Numbered from the stretch's first letter, positions 1-8,838 are shown. The stretch: 64,000 nucleotides of DNA from Leisingera coralii (GCF_049056525.1 NZ_JBHUPT010000023.1:51850-115849), one strand, 5' to 3'. Program-made: numbers and translations. Notes: generated by a model not told the origin, from the letters alone.

Positions 1-17
1 CTTGGAGGCAATCTGGT

Positions 18-209
18 TCATGACTTTCGCCCATTGCTGAATTCCGCCCTGTCCAGAAGCCATTCCAGACAAAAGCCGGACAGAGCGCCGGACGACGCAA
101 AGACCTGCGGCCACAGGTGGCGCATGTCCTCCGGTTCCAGCTCCTTGACTTGAGGGCCGCGGGGGCGGCTGTCTCCGTTCGGCATGGGGGCGATCTCGGT
201 TGATGACAC
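18..209 (-). CDS. Small hypothetical ORF, doubtful
   Basis: A 63-codon open frame lies downstream of metG on the same strand. Its product carries no motif that I recognise and no signal peptide or membrane segment. The N-terminal third is polar and proline-rich; the rest is mildly hydrophobic. It could be a genuine small gene, the remnant of a larger one, or a chance frame, since long random frames are common at this GC content. Nothing else is visible in positions 1-340. Confidence 0.2.
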   Translation of the reverse strand: MSSTEIAPMPNGDSRPRGPQVKELEPEDMRHLWPQVFASSGALSGFCLEWLLDRAEFSNGRKS

Positions 210-345
210 GTCACTCGGGCTCGCCTGATCCGAGTCAGGCTGGCTGGAATGCCGTATTCCTGAATTAATTGCTCAGGTATGTCAATCCGAGTTTTTTAGT
301 AAGAATTAATTCTTGTGCAAACGCAACGGGATGGGCCCAACAGAA

Positions 346-368
346 AGGGCCGCCCGGTGGGCGGCCCT
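346..368 (-). terminator. Probable metG terminator
   Basis: A perfect 10-bp stem (AGGGCCGCCC with loop GGT on the + strand) lies 24 bp beyond the metG stop codon. In the direction of metG transcription it is followed by a short T-rich stretch (TTTCTGTT), so the tail is weak but plausible. Confidence 0.55.
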
Positions 369-391
369 CTGCAAATTCAGTTGTGGCAGCC

Positions 392-2119
392 TCAGCTGCG
401 GGTGCCGGAGAAGCGTGCCTGCCAGTCTTCGCGCTGCTCGTCGGTGATCTTGGCGAACAGCACCTCCGGCACGGTGAAGCCGTGGCCCGCGGGCAGGGCG
501 GAGAGCGCTGCCGCCACATCCTCGGGCCAGCTGCGGTCGTCAGAGTTCAGCGCCGCCATCAGCGTGTCGGTGGCGTGCGGGATGAAGGGCGCGGACAGCA
601 CTGCATAAAGGCGGATCAGGTTCAGGCCAAGACGCACCTGAGCGGCGGCGCGCTCGGGGTCTTCCTTGAACACCGACCAGGGGGCGGCGGACTGCAGGTA
701 TTCGTTGCCGGCAACCCAGATCGCCCGCAGCTCTTGCGCCGACTTTCGGACCTCCATCGCCTCCATGTGGCCCTCATAGGCGCGGATGCGGGTGGTCAGC
801 TCGTCGATCAGCGCCGCTTCCTGCGCGCCGTATTCGCCGCCCTCGGGAACCTGCTCGCCGAACTTGGAGCGGCAGAACTTGGTGATGCGGCTGACAAAGT
901 TGCCCAGCACGTCCGCCAGGTCCTTGTTCACCGACTGCTGGAAGTTCTCCCAGGTGAATTCGGAATCGCTGCTTTCCGGCGCGTGGGACAACAGCCACCA
1001 GCGCCAGTAATCGGCGGGCAGGATCTCCAGCGCCTGGTCCATGAACACGCCGCGGCCCTGCGAGGTGGAGAACTGGCCGCCGTCATAGTTCAGGTAGTTA
1101 AAGGATTTCAGGTGGTCGACCATCTTCCACGGCTCGCCGGAGCCAAGGATGGTGGCCGGGAACGACAGGGTGTGGAAGGGGACGTTGTCCTTGCCCATGA
1201 ACTGGACGTATTTGACGTCCTCCGCGCCCTTGTCGGTGCGCCACCAGCGCTGCCAATCAGCATCCGTTTTGCCGTTGGCCTCGGCCCATTCGGCGGCGCA
1301 GGCGATGTATTCGATCGGCGCGTCGAACCAGACGTAGAAGACCTTACCTTCCATGCCCGGCCAGTCCTCGTCGCCTTTCTTAACCGGCACACCCCAGTCC
1401 AGGTCGCGGGTGATGCCGCGGTCCTGCAGGCCGTCGCCGTCATGCAGCCACTTCTTGGCGATCGAGGTGGTCAGGACCGGCCAGTCCTTCTTGGAGTCGA
1501 TCCAGGCGTCCAGCTGGTCCTTCAGCTGCGACTGGCACAGGTACAGGTGCTTGGTCTCGCGCACTTCCAGATCGGTGGAGCCGGACACGGCGGAGCGCGG
1601 GTTGATCAGGTCGGTCGGGTCCAGCTGCTTGGTGCATTCCTCGCACTGGTCGCCGCGGGCGCGCTCATAGCCGCAGTTGGGGCAGGTGCCCTCGATATAA
1701 CGGTCGGGCAGGAAGCGGCCGTCGGCATTGGAATAGACCTGTTTCTCGGTCACTTCGCGGATCAGGCCGGCCTCGGCCAGCTTGCCTGCGAAATGCTGGG
1801 TCAGCGCATGGTTCTGCGGGCTGGAGGAGCGGCCGAAGTGGTCGAACGACAGGGCAAAGCCCTTGGCGATCTCCGACTGGATGCCATGCATCTCGGCGCA
1901 GTATTCCGCAACCGGCTTGTCCGCCTTGGCGGCGGCCAGCTCAGCCGGGGTGCCGTGCTCGTCGGTGGCGCAGAGGAACATCACCTCATTGCCGCGTCCG
2001 CGCTGGAACCGGGCGTAAAGGTCGGCAGGCAGCTGCGAGCCCACCAGGTTGCCCAGATGCTTGATCCCGTTGATGTAGGGGATCGCCGAAGTGATCAGAA
2101 TGCGTGCCATGCCATCCAT
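392..2119 (-). CDS. metG: Methionyl-tRNA synthetase
   Basis: This cytosolic class I synthetase charges tRNA-Met. The 575-residue product has the HIGH-type signature as HLGN (21-24), a CPNC...CEEC zinc knuckle at about 146-162, and the conserved catalytic-core segments up to residue 360. The KMSKS loop reads FSTSQ at about 350-354; I believe this STS form occurs in related alphaproteobacterial enzymes, so it is not taken as inactivation. The anticodon-binding helical domain follows. No C-terminal tRNA-binding (Arc1p-like) domain is present. Translation may start at Met1 or Met4 (MARILITS); the latter matches the usual start of the fold. It appears monocistronic, with its own terminator. Confidence 0.96.
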   Translation of the reverse strand: MDGMARILITSAIPYINGIKHLGNLVGSQLPADLYARFQRGRGNEVMFLCATDEHGTPAELAAAKADKPVAEYCAEMHGIQSEIAKGFALSFDHFGRSSSPQNHALTQHFAGKLAEAGLIREVTEKQVYSNADGRFLPDRYIEGTCPNCGYERARGDQCEECTKQLDPTDLINPRSAVSGSTDLEVRETKHLYLCQSQLKDQLDAWIDSKKDWPVLTTSIAKKWLHDGDGLQDRGITRDLDWGVPVKKGDEDWPGMEGKVFYVWFDAPIEYIACAAEWAEANGKTDADWQRWWRTDKGAEDVKYVQFMGKDNVPFHTLSFPATILGSGEPWKMVDHLKSFNYLNYDGGQFSTSQGRGVFMDQALEILPADYWRWWLLSHAPESSDSEFTWENFQQSVNKDLADVLGNFVSRITKFCRSKFGEQVPEGGEYGAQEAALIDELTTRIRAYEGHMEAMEVRKSAQELRAIWVAGNEYLQSAAPWSVFKEDPERAAAQVRLGLNLIRLYAVLSAPFIPHATDTLMAALNSDDRSWPEDVAAALSALPAGHGFTVPEVLFAKITDEQREDWQARFSGTRS

Positions 2120-2344
2120 CCAGGTAATGCGTCAAAGGCCCGTCTAGCCTATGCGGCGGGCGGCGGAAACCCCGCCTGCGGAATTCGGCAGAAATAAGGG
2201 GCGCAGGCACAGTTCGCGCTTGATCTGCAATCGGGGCTGACGCACTCAATGGTTGCGAAACTCTATTTGAAACCCTTGAAAGTTCACGAGGGCGTTACCA
2301 TATCGACTGTATACCAATGCATACAATAATGAGGCATTTCATCG

Positions 2345-3070
2345 GTGTTTGACTTTCTGCTTGATGGCGCCTTTGCGCCGTTTTCCCTTGCGCTTGCCCT
2401 GCTGGGCGGTCTGGCGGTTCTGGAGCTGCTGGCGCTTCTGCTGGGCGGCAGCCTGATCGGCAGTGATGGCGACGCAGGGCTAGATGCGGCGGATGGTGCA
2501 GACATCGGCGGCTTCCCAGATGCCGCCGACCTGGGCGATCTGGGCGACGTTGATCTGGCGGATCTGGACGGTGCGGACACCGCGGACAGTGCCGGGGCGG
2601 CGGACGCTTCGGGCAGCCTGGCGTCCTGGCTGGGGCTGGGACGGATGCCGGCGCTGATCTGGCTGGCGGCTCTGCTGATGGGCTTTGGCCTGTCCGGCAT
2701 CGGCTTGCAGATGGTGCTGAAGTCCTATCTGGGCTTTGCCGCGCCTGCCTGGATGCCGGGCCTGCCGGCGGGGGCCTTTGGCCTGTGGTTTGCGCGCGGC
2801 TTTGGCGGTGTGTTCGCCCGGCTGCTGCCGCAGACCGAGACCGAAGCGCTGTCGGAGCGCAGCCTGGGCCGCCGCCGCGGTGTGATCACCCAAGGCACCG
2901 CTGCGCAAGGCAGGCCGGCCGAGGTGCGGGTCACCGATGGTTATGGCAATGCCCATTACCTGCGCGCCGAGCCCTTTCAGGCGGGCGAGGAGCTGGCCCA
3001 GGGCACCGAAGTGCTGGTGATGCGCGACCGCCGCAAGGACCGGTACGTGCTGATCCCGCTGTCCGAGTGA
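2345..3070 (+). CDS. YqiJ-like membrane protein with OB-fold domain
   Basis: This 241-residue inner-membrane protein resembles the YqiJ/NfeD-type partners of flotillins. Residues 1-35 form a hydrophobic helix, followed by an acidic alanine/aspartate-rich linker (about 40-90), two further hydrophobic segments (about 100-130 and 140-155), and a C-terminal beta-rich domain (about 180-240) typical of the OB-fold that ends these proteins. The start is a GTG preceded by a GAGG-type ribosome site. It lies 98 bp upstream of the flotillin gene in the same orientation, the arrangement seen for yqiJ-yqiK in enterobacteria. The family is linked to membrane-domain organisation; the exact role is unknown. 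Confidence 0.75.
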   Translation: MFDFLLDGAFAPFSLALALLGGLAVLELLALLLGGSLIGSDGDAGLDAADGADIGGFPDAADLGDLGDVDLADLDGADTADSAGAADASGSLASWLGLGRMPALIWLAALLMGFGLSGIGLQMVLKSYLGFAAPAWMPGLPAGAFGLWFARGFGGVFARLLPQTETEALSERSLGRRRGVITQGTAAQGRPAEVRVTDGYGNAHYLRAEPFQAGEELAQGTEVLVMRDRRKDRYVLIPLSE

Positions 3071-3168
3071 CCTGCCGGACTGACCCGTCCGAATGACCTG
3101 CCGGGCGGGCCTGCCCGGAAAACTGAAACCAATAAACTCTGACTTTTTTCTCCAAGGAGGTATTCCGC

Positions 3169-4935
3169 ATGGAATTTCAATTCATGCTCATTGTCGTGGT
3201 GAGCGCTCTTGTTTTTCTTCTGGTCTTTGGCCTGGTTCTGGGCCGGCTTTACCGGCGGGCCACCCGCGAAATCAGCCTGGTCAAGACCGGGGCGGGCGGC
3301 AAGAAGGTGATCATGGACGGGGGCACGATCATCGTGCCGCTGCTGCATGAGGTAAGCCCGGTCAACATGAAGACCCTGCGCCTTGAGGTGAAGCGCGACG
3401 GCGACGCGGCGCTGATCACCCAGGACCGGATGCGGGTGGACGTGGGCGTCGAGTTCTATGTCTCGGTCATGGCGACCGCCGAGGGCATCGCCCGCGCCGC
3501 GCAGACCCTGGGCGACCGGACCTTTGACGTCGAGCAGCTGCGCGAGATGATCGAAGGCAAGCTGATTGACGGTTTGCGGGCGGTGGCCGCGCAGATGACC
3601 ATGGACGGGCTGCACGAAAACCGTGCCGATTTTGTCCAGGAGGTGCAGAATGCGGTGTCCGAGGACCTGCTGAAAAACGGCCTGTCGCTGGAATCCGTCT
3701 CGCTGACCGCGCTGGACCAGACCCCGTTTGAGGCGCTGGACGAAAACAACGCCTTTAACGCCGTCGGTATGCGCAAGCTGGCCGAGGTGATTGCGGTCTC
3801 CAAGAAAGAACGCGCGCAGATCGACGCCGAGGCCGAAGTGGCCGTGCGCCGGGCTGCAATGGAGGCGGAACGCCAGCGTCTGGCCATCGAGCAGGACGAG
3901 GAGCAGGCCAAGATCGAGCAGGCCAAGCAGATCGAGACTATGAAGGCCGCGCAGGAGGCCGAGGTCGCCCAGCGGCGCGAGGACTCGATGCGTGAAACCG
4001 AACGGGCGCGGATTGCCCGGGAGGAAGCCATCCGCTCGGCCGAGATCACCCGCGAGGCCAAGATCCGCGATGCCGAGATCGCCAAGGAGCGCGCGGTCCG
4101 CGAGGCAGAAATCGCCAAGGAGCGCGAGCTGGAAGTGGCCGAGCAGGAGCGCCAGATCATCATCGCGCAGAAGTCCGAGGAAGAGAGCCGGGCGCGTGCC
4201 TCTGCCGACCTGGCACGGGCTGAGGCGACCAAGGCGACCGAAGCGGTGGCAACCGCCCGCGAAGTGGCCGAGGCCGAGCGTCAGAAGCAGATCACGCTGA
4301 TCGAGGCCACCCGCGAGGCGGAGCGCCAGGCGACCGGCATCCGTCTGGCCGCCCAGGCCGAGAAGGAAGCCGCCGCCGACCGCGCCGAAGCGCGGCGTGA
4401 GGAGGCGCAGGCCGAGGCGGACGCGCTGAACATCCGCGCCGAGGCCAAGAAGAACGACATGCTGGCCGAAGCCGAGGGCAAGCGCGCAATTGTCGAGGCG
4501 GAGAATGCGCTGTCGGGCGAACTGATCCGGATGAAGATCGACATGGCCCGGATCGAGGCGATGCCTGCAATCATCACCGAGATGGTGAAGCCGGCCGAGA
4601 AGATCGACTCGATCAAGATCCACCAGGTGAGCGGCATCGGCGCCGGTGCGCCCTACAGCGCGGCGGGGGCCGGGGCTGGCGCGGACAAGCCGGTGGTGAA
4701 CCAGGCGCTGGATTCGATCATGGGCATGGCGGTGCAGATGCCCGCGCTGAAGAAACTGGGCGAGGAGCTGGGGCTGTCGATGGAAAACGGCGTCAGCGGC
4801 GTCGCCAGCCAGGCGCTGGGCGTGGAGCCGGAGGCCGTGGAGCCGCAAGCGGCCGAAGCCATCGGCGCGCCGCGGCTGAACGGCGCCGCGGTGGAAGAGG
4901 CCGGCGAGGAAGAAACCGCAGCCGCGCAGAGCTGA
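3169..4935 (+). CDS. Flotillin family protein (YqiK-like)
   Basis: This 588-residue membrane scaffold protein has a hydrophobic anchor at residues 5-25, an SPFH/band-7 domain at about 30-190, and a long charged heptad region at about 200-430 with repeated REAEIAKE-like blocks expected to form coiled coil. The C-terminal tail (about 470-588) is alanine/glycine-rich with a hydrophobic patch. It therefore has the YqiK/flotillin layout and length. A strong AAGGAGG ribosome site sits 9 bp before the ATG, and a strong terminator follows the stop. It is paired with the upstream YqiJ-like gene. Flotillins organise detergent-resistant membrane patches; any client here is unknown. Confidence 0.9.
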   Translation: MEFQFMLIVVVSALVFLLVFGLVLGRLYRRATREISLVKTGAGGKKVIMDGGTIIVPLLHEVSPVNMKTLRLEVKRDGDAALITQDRMRVDVGVEFYVSVMATAEGIARAAQTLGDRTFDVEQLREMIEGKLIDGLRAVAAQMTMDGLHENRADFVQEVQNAVSEDLLKNGLSLESVSLTALDQTPFEALDENNAFNAVGMRKLAEVIAVSKKERAQIDAEAEVAVRRAAMEAERQRLAIEQDEEQAKIEQAKQIETMKAAQEAEVAQRREDSMRETERARIAREEAIRSAEITREAKIRDAEIAKERAVREAEIAKERELEVAEQERQIIIAQKSEEESRARASADLARAEATKATEAVATAREVAEAERQKQITLIEATREAERQATGIRLAAQAEKEAAADRAEARREEAQAEADALNIRAEAKKNDMLAEAEGKRAIVEAENALSGELIRMKIDMARIEAMPAIITEMVKPAEKIDSIKIHQVSGIGAGAPYSAAGAGAGADKPVVNQALDSIMGMAVQMPALKKLGEELGLSMENGVSGVASQALGVEPEAVEPQAAEAIGAPRLNGAAVEEAGEEETAAAQS

Positions 4936-4954
4936 TTGCGGGTATCCCAAAAGC

Positions 4955-4989
4955 TAAAAAAGGGGGCGGCGTTTTCCGTCCCCTTTTTT
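4955..4989 (+). terminator. Rho-independent terminator after the flotillin gene
   Basis: An A-rich arm plus GGGG stem pairs with CCCC followed by six T residues, 20 bp after the stop codon. The flanking A and T runs make it able to work in both directions, which suits the convergent MFS gene. Confidence 0.85.
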
Positions 4990-5030
4990 CATGCGTAAAC
5001 AAATCTTTAAACGGTCAGAAATGCTGCCGG

Positions 5031-5052
5031 AATGTTTCGCGCGCGAAACATT
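5031..5052. repeat. Perfect 22-bp palindrome between convergent genes
   Basis: Half-site AATGTTTCGCG is followed directly by its exact reverse complement. It lies between the flotillin terminator and the end of the MFS gene. With no T-run it is not a classical terminator. It may be an operator, a DNA-uptake or structural signal, or a member of the palindromic intergenic elements found at other convergent ends in this window. Confidence 0.7.
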
Positions 5053-5074
5053 TGGACAGAGGTGCTGACCTGTT

Positions 5075-6298
5075 TTACCGCCGTTCGCGCGTCCGTTTCA
5101 GCAGGCGGCCGATGGTGAAAGAGGTGCGCGGCGCATAGACGTAGCTGGTGCGCTCTTCCGGGGTCGCCCGGACTTTCATCCGGCTGAGGCCGAACACGAT
5201 CAGCAGCACATGGCCGCCGGCGACATAGGCAAACAGCGCGGGCGGACCGTAGGCATCGATCAGCGACGAGGAGACATAGGGCGAGGCGATGGCGCCAAGC
5301 GCATACCAGAACATCAGCGCCGCCGACAGCTCGACCCGCTCGGCGGAGGTAGCAAAGTCATTGGCGTGCGCGGCTGAGACCGAGAAGATCGGGAAGGTGG
5401 TGAAGCCGAAGAACCCCGCGGCCAGCATCACGCCGATTGTGCCGCTGCCGCTGGCTGCCATGGTGATGGCGCAGCTGAGGATGGCGGCCCCCGACAGCCA
5501 GATCAGCACCCAGCGGCGGTCGTATTTGTCGGCCAGCCAGCCCATCGGGTACTGCGCCAGCGCCCCGCCCAGCACGAAGGAGGCGAGGAAGAAGGCGATC
5601 TGATCGATGGCGAGGCCGACTTCCTGGCCGTAGACCGGGCCGACCATGCGGAAGGAGGCGGAACTGAGCGCGGCGACGATCACGCCCGCCACGCCCAGCG
5701 GCGAGCAGCGCCAGGCCAGTTTGGGGCGCAGGCGGGGGGCGTCGGGGGTTTCCGGCTGGTTGGCCTTGGTCAGGGTCAGCGGCAGCAGCGCCGCGCAGCA
5801 CAGCAGCGCCAGCAGGTTGTAGGAGACATAGGCCGCGGGCGGCAGCACCGCGATGATCAGCTGCGCCGCCAGCGAGGCGCTCATATCGGCAATCCGGTAG
5901 GTGCCCATGGCCCGGCCGCGGTTCTCGTTGGTGACCTTGGCGTTGAGCCAGGCTTCGATCACCGTGTAACAGCCTGCCACGCAGAGGCCGGAGGCGATCC
6001 GCATCGCCGCCCAGGCATAGGGGTTGTTGGTCAGCGTATGCCCCAGCAGCCCCATGGCGCCCAGCGCGGTGCAGACTGCAAAGGCGCGGGCGTGGCCGAC
6101 ATTGCCCATCAGCCGCGGCGCCCACCAGCAGCCGATGAAGAAGCCGAAGAAATGGGCTGAGCCGAGCAGACCGATCTGCTCCTTGCTGAAATTCAGCGTC
6201 AGGCCGGAGATGGCATCGAGCGGGCCGACGCCTCCGGTCGACAGCTGCAGCAGGATGACGGAAAGGAACAGGGCGGCAAATGAGATGATCAGGCGCAT
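5075..6298 (-). CDS. MFS transporter, YcaD-like
   Basis: This 407-residue protein has twelve predicted hydrophobic segments and major-facilitator motifs. The family signature (EAWLNAKVTNENRGRAMG, around residues 110-130) matches the YcaD-type subgroup of unknown substrate. A second motif-A-like loop (GWLADKYDRRWVL) follows the sixth/seventh helix break. I chose the ATG at 6296-6298 because transmembrane helix 1 begins at once; the open frame extends upstream only as noise. It is convergent with the flotillin gene and downstream of the yceI-like gene on the same strand. The substrate cannot be read from the sequence. Confidence 0.88.
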   Translation of the reverse strand: MRLIISFAALFLSVILLQLSTGGVGPLDAISGLTLNFSKEQIGLLGSAHFFGFFIGCWWAPRLMGNVGHARAFAVCTALGAMGLLGHTLTNNPYAWAAMRIASGLCVAGCYTVIEAWLNAKVTNENRGRAMGTYRIADMSASLAAQLIIAVLPPAAYVSYNLLALLCCAALLPLTLTKANQPETPDAPRLRPKLAWRCSPLGVAGVIVAALSSASFRMVGPVYGQEVGLAIDQIAFFLASFVLGGALAQYPMGWLADKYDRRWVLIWLSGAAILSCAITMAASGSGTIGVMLAAGFFGFTTFPIFSVSAAHANDFATSAERVELSAALMFWYALGAIASPYVSSSLIDAYGPPALFAYVAGGHVLLIVFGLSRMKVRATPEERTSYVYAPRTSFTIGRLLKRTRERR

Positions 6299-6402
6299 AA
6301 CGGCCCGACCATGACAGGCTGAGGCGGCATTGCCAGCCGGTTTCCGCCAAACCCGTGTCGTATTTTTGCGCGCCGGTGCTTTTCGGCACCCCGGCAGCGG
6401 GG

Positions 6403-7023
6403 TCAGCGGGCCTGCCGGATGCGGGCCCTGACCGCGAGGCTCACCCGGTCGGCGACCAGATTGGCGTATCCGGTGGCGCCAAAGGCCGCGCGGCTGAGAT
6501 GGCCGGAAAGATGCACGTCCAGTTCCCGCAGGTCGTCCGGCGCGGTGCCGGGGCGGCGGTAGAGCGCGGCCTGCAGGGTGATCGGCCGGGTGGTGCCGCG
6601 CAGGGTGAGATCGCCGGTGATCTGCGCGCCGCCGGACAGCCGCCCGCCGGGCCCGAGGCGGATCCGGGTGGAGCGGAAGCGGATCTCCGGGAACCGGGCG
6701 GTGTCCAGAATGCCCGGGCTTTTCAGCGCTTCGGTGGCAAAGATCAGCCCGGTCCGGGCGCGCCGCGCGTCGAGGGTGATGTCGGCCTGGCTGCGGGCCA
6801 GGTTCTGCGGGTCGATGCGGATGCGGGCCGCGTGGACCGGCATCCGGCCCTGCTGGGGCTGGCCGTTGAGCAGGAAGATGAAGCGGACGTCGGTGGCCTC
6901 CGGGATCAGGCGGTACGGCAGCGGTGCTGCCATGAGCGCCTGCGGCGCCAGCAGCACGGCGCTGAGGGTGGCCAGCAGGCGGCGGCGCTGTATCCGGGCA
7001 GGCGGTCTCCGGGCTGTTTGCAT
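6403..7023 (-). CDS. YceI family periplasmic lipocalin-like protein
   Basis: This 206-residue protein has a twin-arginine-like export signal (RRRLLATLSAVLLAP at about 13-27, cleavage near ALMA) and a YceI beta-barrel. It shows the typical 'DVRF' first strand, a 'KSPGILD..RFPEIRF' segment, and a 'GDLTLRGTTRPITL' strand. YceI proteins bind polyisoprenoid or other amphiphilic ligands in the periplasm; some are stress-induced. The gap to the downstream MFS gene is 104 bp and holds a weak hairpin, so the two may or may not be co-transcribed. The C-terminus is arginine-rich. Confidence 0.88.
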   Translation of the reverse strand: MQTARRPPARIQRRRLLATLSAVLLAPQALMAAPLPYRLIPEATDVRFIFLLNGQPQQGRMPVHAARIRIDPQNLARSQADITLDARRARTGLIFATEALKSPGILDTARFPEIRFRSTRIRLGPGGRLSGGAQITGDLTLRGTTRPITLQAALYRRPGTAPDDLRELDVHLSGHLSRAAFGATGYANLVADRVSLAVRARIRQAR

Positions 7024-7160
7024 GCGGCTTTCCCAATCCGTTTTGCGGGCTGCCGTCTGAGCTTATCCGGGTTTTCCGAAGGCGGGGGCTCACTTTCCCG
7101 CGTGCATCCGTGAAGGTCTTGGCCCTTTCGCAAAGCTGCGGCGGGCTCCCGCCAGGCGCC

Positions 7161-7223
7161 GGCTTTTTGGCAAAAGCCATTGCCTGTTGGGCCCGGCACC
7201 GGGCTGTGCCCGGTGCCGGGCCC
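7161..7223 (-). terminator. Strong hairpins between the ImuA-like and yceI genes
   Basis: A perfect 16-bp GC stem with a 3-nt loop (7189-7223) begins 8 bp after the ImuA-like stop. It is followed by a second hairpin (GGCTTTT/AAAAGCC, 7161-7178). There is no long T-run, but the second arm provides a TTTT tract in the minus direction. Confidence 0.6.
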
Positions 7224-7230
7224 AAAGCCG

Positions 7231-7998
7231 CTAAGGCGGTGCTGGCGCAGCCAGGGCCGCCTGCGGGTGCGGGAGGGCACTGGTCTGCTCATCGGCCTGG
7301 CCGTGGGGCAGAGCTTGGGGCAGGCCTTGGGCGGTCAGGGCAGGATCCGTGGCTGCCGGGGACGCCGGAACAGCCCGCAGCGCACCGCCGGCGGCGGCCT
7401 GGAGGACCAGCCAGCTGCAGGGCGGCAGGGTGCGGGCGCGCAGGCGCTGCAGGCTCCAGCAGCTTTGGCTGCCTGCGCTGTCATCACAGGCCAAGCGGTT
7501 ATGGGCCGCGCGGTGGTGGGCGGGGGCCAGGTGCCAGCGGCTTTCGATGCCCTGGGCGCCGCCCTGGCCGGGCGTCAGCAGCAGGCCCAGCGGCGCCGGG
7601 CCGAAGCGCCCGCCGGCCTCCGCCGCCAGGTGCAGCCGCCGCACCGGGGTCATGGCGGGCGGCTCGGACAGTTCGGCCACCACCAGCGCCGCCGCGCCGC
7701 TGCGCAGGGCTTCCTCCATGGCCCAGAGCTGATCCTCTGTCCGGGCGGCCTGCACGAACAGGAAACGGGCGGGGCTGGCGCAGGCGGCCAGCCCGTCCGG
7801 GTTCAGCTGGCGGCCGCCCCGCGGCGGGGACAGCCACAGCACCGGTCCCGTGGCGGCGGCGGCGAGCCAGAGCGCAAAGCGGTGGCGGGCGGGGCCGCAG
7901 GCCTCATGCGTGCGGCCGTGTTCCAGGGCAATCCCCTCCATCAGGGGCAGTGCCGGGCGGGGGCTGTGGCGGCGGCGGTTGAGCAGGTGAGTCGGCAT
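7231..7998 (-). CDS. ImuA-like SOS protein
   Basis: This 255-residue protein resembles ImuA, the RecA/SulA-related accessory factor of the alphaproteobacterial translesion mutasome. Visible family traits are 'FALWLAA...GPVLWLSPP' (about 42-60), the block EDQLWAMEEALRSGAAALVV (about 88-107), and 'PVRRLHLAAEAGGRFGPAPLGLLLTPG' spanning about 117-143. A GTTC-N7-GTTC site stands 17 bp upstream of the ATG, as expected for a LexA target. The usual partners imuB and dnaE2 are not next to it, and a 16-bp hairpin ends the unit. The C-terminal 60 residues are low in family-like features, so the tail may be divergent. Function is inferred from resemblance and operator together. Confidence 0.6.
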   Translation of the reverse strand: MPTHLLNRRRHSPRPALPLMEGIALEHGRTHEACGPARHRFALWLAAAATGPVLWLSPPRGGRQLNPDGLAACASPARFLFVQAARTEDQLWAMEEALRSGAAALVVAELSEPPAMTPVRRLHLAAEAGGRFGPAPLGLLLTPGQGGAQGIESRWHLAPAHHRAAHNRLACDDSAGSQSCWSLQRLRARTLPPCSWLVLQAAAGGALRAVPASPAATDPALTAQGLPQALPHGQADEQTSALPHPQAALAAPAPP

Positions 7999-8014
7999 GG
8001 GGGAAATGTAGCAT

Positions 8015-8029
8015 GTTCGCTATTTGTTC
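8015..8029 (-). promoter_or_regulatory. LexA (SOS) box, GTTC-N7-GTTC
   Basis: GTTC GCTATTT GTTC is an exact match to the direct-repeat LexA site described for Rhodobacter and other alphaproteobacteria. Its position just upstream of the ImuA-like start would place it over the promoter or ribosome-binding region. Confidence 0.8.
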
Positions 8030-8109
8030 TCAATTGGCGGATCCGCGGGACAGAGGCTCTCCCGCCCGGACCCGCGCCTCCGCGGGAGGCGCTGTTCCGG
8101 TTGGGCCGG

Positions 8110-8130
8110 GCGCCGCGCGATGCGCGGCGC
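8110..8130 (-). terminator. GC hairpin beyond the hydrolase pseudogene
   Basis: Perfect 9-bp stem GCGCCGCGC with loop GAT. It lies between the end of the broken hydrolase and the LexA box. It has no T-run, so termination is only a possibility. The rest of 8030-8163 shows nothing recognisable. Confidence 0.3.
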
Positions 8131-8163
8131 GGCAGCGCTTGCGGCAGGCCGGTTCAGACCCTG

Positions 8164-8818
8164 TCAGGCCGGGGCGAGCGCGTCTTCCTGCGTCTGGAAG
8201 AACTCAGTCCTTGCATGGGTCTCGATCCAGGGTTTGGGGCGCGCAGCGCTGCAGCAGGCTGAAGCGGAAATCCGGCAGCACCTCCGGCAGGGGCTGTTCA
8301 ACGCTGTCAGCCGGGTGCGGGTCGTGATCGCCGTGAAGCGCGATCACCGGGCAGCGGATCCTGGCCGCGTCCCGCAACAGCGCGCCGGAGCGGCGCAGCG
8401 CCGCAGCCTCGGCCCGGACGCTTTCGAAAATCCTGCGGTCAAAGGAGGGGCGCGGAGGCCGCAGATCCGGCAGCAGCAAATACCCCCTCCGCCTTGTCCC
8501 GCAGCTGCACCGCGCGGGCCAGCCCTGTTGCCGTCTCCATGCCGGAGCCGCCAGCAGACAGGCCAGCCAGGCACCTCAGGAAAAGCTGATCAGAACCGCG
8601 GGGCCTGCGCAGGCCGCCTCCAGCTGGAGCCGCAATTCGGAGATTTGGCCGCCCACGGAGGCCCCGGACGGCCAGGGTTCCAGCACGTCATAGCCGCGCG
8701 CGGCCAGCTCTTGCGCCACCGGGGCTCCCCCGTCGGCGGCGCCCGGGCCGCAGTGCAGAACGGCAGCGGTGAACGGCGGGGCGCCGGGCCGCCGGGGGAA
8801 AGGCGCGGCGGGCTGCAT
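8164..8818 (-). pseudogene. Degraded alpha/beta hydrolase
   Basis: One frame reads from an ATG at 8818 through an oxyanion segment (LHCGPGAADGG) to a nucleophile elbow that should be S-W-G-A-W-L. There an in-frame TGA (8576-8578) replaces the tryptophan codon. The same frame then continues into a shortened cap region, 'LRRSGALLR' and the acid-residue strand 'CPVIALHGDHDPHPA'. Near the expected catalytic histidine the frame shifts: the following sequence in another frame reads P-K-P-W-I-E and ends at 8164. Three lesions (nonsense, loss of about 40 cap residues, frameshift) make a working serine hydrolase unlikely. The intact family resembles proline iminopeptidase-like hydrolases. Confidence 0.75.
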
Positions 8819-8838
8819 TCTGCAACTCCTTGCGCAGC

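Noticed and set aside
269..2197. A 642-codon open frame antisense to metG
   Set aside because: Mirror frame of a conserved synthetase gene; no recognisable domain or ribosome site.
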